Source of the DNA: Candidatus Segetimicrobium genomatis | Lineage (GTDB): Bacteria; Sysuimicrobiota; Sysuimicrobiia; Sysuimicrobiales; Segetimicrobiaceae | Assembly (NCBI GenBank): GCA_005882445.1 | Contig: VBAN01000051.1 | Coordinates: forward strand, 1 to 8,588 | Length of the DNA stretch: 8,588 bases | Direction of reading: 5' to 3' | Part shown: positions 7,302 through 8,588 of the stretch, one piece after another | How the letters are laid out: each line of letters starts with the position of its first letter | Numbering within the stretch: position 1 is the stretch's first letter | Translations under genes and position numbers: made by a program | The notes under the pieces: model-generated | What the model was told of the DNA's origin: nothing | The model's database searches: none | Seen by the model: only the letters and a program-made list of their open reading frames with translations

Positions 7302-8588
7302 CGGCCGCCGCCGGCGCGCCTCCGACAGAAGCCAGGGCCGCCCCGGCCGCGGAGCCCATCCTCAGGATGCGGCGCATCGTCAAAGAATTTCCCGGGGTGC
7401 AGGCGCTCGCCGGCGTCGACCTGGACGTGCTGCCGGGTGAGGTGCACGCGCTGGTGGGGGAGAACGGCGCGGGCAAGTCGACCCTCATCCGCATCCTCGG
7501 GGGCGTCCACCAGCCGGACGGGGGGGAGATCCTCCTCAAGGGGCAGAGGGTGGCCATTCCCACCCCGCGGCGCGCGCGGGAGCTGGGCATCGCCGTCATC
7601 CACCAGGAGTTGAACCTGGTCGGGCCGCTTACGGCGGCCGAGAACCTGCTCCTGGGGGATGAGCCGCGCCGCTGGCGCTGGTTCATGGACTGGGACGTGC
7701 TGCGCGCCCGCGCCGGAGAGCAGCTCGCCGCCCTCGGGGTGCCCGTCGACCCCCGGGCGCGGGTGGATCTCCTGAGCGTCGCCGAGCGGCAGACCGTGGA
7801 GATCGCCCGGGCGCTGAGCCTCAGGGCCGACATCTTGGTCATGGACGAGCCGACCGCGGCCCTGACGCTCGAGGAAGTCGAGCGGCTCTTCGCGATCATC
7901 GGTGAGCTGCGGGCGCGGAGGGTGTCGGTGATCTACATCTCCCACCGGCTGGAGGAGATCTTTCGTGTCGCCGACCGGATCACCGTGCTGCGGGACGGCC
8001 ACTACATCGGGACCTACGCGGCGGGCGAGATCGACATGGAGGGGCTCATCCAGCGGATGGTGGGCCGGCGGCTGACCGAGAAGTTTCCCAAGGCGCCGAT
8101 CCCGCCCGGCCCGCCCCGGCTGGCGGTCCGGGGGCTGACCGCCGAGGGCCTGTTTTGGGACGTCTCGTTTGCCGCGCGCGGCGGGGAGATCCTCGGGATC
8201 GCCGGCCTGGTCGGCTCCGGGAAGATCGAGGTGGCCCACGCCATCTTCGGCATGATCCCGCTCGACCGCGGCGAGATCTCCGTGGAGGGGCGCCGGGTGG
8301 CGATCCGGTCCCCGGCCGAGGCGATCGCGTTGGGGATCGGCCTCGTGCCCGAGGACCGCAAGACCCTCGGGCTCGTCCTGGGCATGAGTGTGCGCGACAA
8401 CATCACCCTCCCGTCGATGGGGAGGATCAGCGCCGGAGGGGTTGTCCGCAAGGAGAAGGAGCGGGCGCTCGTGGAGGAGGCGATCCGCCGCCTCGATATC
8501 CGCGCGCACGGCCGGGACCAGGTGGTCCGCACCCTCTCCGGGGGAAACCAGCAAAAGGTCGTGGTCGCCAGGTGGCTGGAGGCCGGGG
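7298..8588 (+). CDS. rbsA: Sugar ABC transporter ATP-binding protein, RbsA type, partial (about 430 codons)
   Basis: This is the double-domain ATPase that powers ribose-type sugar uptake at the inner membrane; the frame is open to the window end, so the last part is missing. The first domain has Walker A GENGAGKST (K60 counted from the CTG), Q-loop VIHQELNL, the signature LSVAERQTVEIARAL, Walker B ILVMDEPTAALT and the His switch YISHRLEE. The second domain has GLVGSGKIEVAHAIFG, PEDRKTLGLVLGMSVRDN and the signature LSGGNQQKVVVARW. The alignment to E. coli RbsA from memory shows no gap. Start: the first in-frame ATG (7367) would cut off the opening strand EPILRMRRIV. Upstream the only start-like codon is CTG at 7298, which overlaps the rbsD stop as CTGA. 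I therefore annotate CTG, with the ATG as alternative. Permease and binding-protein genes should follow beyond the window. Confidence 0.9.
   Translation, partial: MTAAAGAPPTEARAAPAAEPILRMRRIVKEFPGVQALAGVDLDVLPGEVHALVGENGAGKSTLIRILGGVHQPDGGEILLKGQRVAIPTPRRARELGIAVIHQELNLVGPLTAAENLLLGDEPRRWRWFMDWDVLRARAGEQLAALGVPVDPRARVDLLSVAERQTVEIARALSLRADILVMDEPTAALTLEEVERLFAIIGELRARRVSVIYISHRLEEIFRVADRITVLRDGHYIGTYAAGEIDMEGLIQRMVGRRLTEKFPKAPIPPGPPRLAVRGLTAEGLFWDVSFAARGGEILGIAGLVGSGKIEVAHAIFGMIPLDRGEISVEGRRVAIRSPAEAIALGIGLVPEDRKTLGLVLGMSVRDNITLPSMGRISAGGVVRKEKERALVEEAIRRLDIRAHGRDQVVRTLSGGNQQKVVVARWLEAG

Noticed and set aside
7262..8554. A 430-codon minus-strand frame opposite rbsA
   Set aside because: Its Arg/Asp/His/Pro-rich sequence has no domain character, while the plus strand encodes clear Walker motifs and ABC signatures.

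Overview
This window (8,588 bases) looks like chromosomal DNA from a high-GC bacterium, probably an uncultured soil or sediment lineage. I cannot name the phylum. A PEP-CTERM surface protein implies a Gram-negative type envelope with an exosortase system elsewhere in the genome. A twin-arginine signal on a solute-binding protein fits a free-living heterotroph that scavenges organic nitrogen and sugars. There are no tRNA or rRNA genes, CRISPR arrays, transposases or phage genes that I can see.

Layout. (1) Positions 1-3943, minus strand: a dipeptide/oligopeptide-type ABC importer operon with an embedded amidase. In transcription order it holds a DppB-like permease (3943-2993), an amidase-signature hydrolase of the Rhodococcus enantioselective-amidase type (2882-1353), a DppC-like permease (1353-468) and the first 123 codons of a Tat-exported family 5 solute-binding protein (369 to beyond base 1). 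The ATPase genes are not in the window. (2) Positions 4134-5894, minus strand: two exported proteins of lower GC, a trypsin-fold serine protease with a signal peptide (4931-4134) and a PEP-CTERM protein (5894-5154). Each is followed by a GC-rich hairpin without a U tract. (3) Positions about 6000-8588, plus strand: a ribose-type operon with ribokinase, D-ribose pyranase and the sugar ABC ATPase (running off the end), tightly packed with 4-base stop/start overlaps (GTGA, then CTGA).

Two genes are broken in the same way. The DppC-like permease and the ribokinase each lack an internal block of conserved residues (about 37-40 and about 20) and change reading frame at the join. Either these are real lesions, which would cripple both uptake systems, or the assembly lost short segments at GC-rich microrepeats. 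Read mapping would decide this.

Other points of interest are the ribokinase start region and the rbsA start. The ribokinase has a perfect Shine-Dalgarno 30 nt from the ATG, with a 7-bp hairpin that would loop out the excess spacing. rbsA has no usual start codon upstream of its first conserved strand and may begin at a CTG overlapping the rbsD stop. The importer plus amidase suggests uptake of a small amide or amidated peptide followed by cytoplasmic hydrolysis. The ribose genes suggest uptake of a pyranose sugar, conversion to furanose and phosphorylation.
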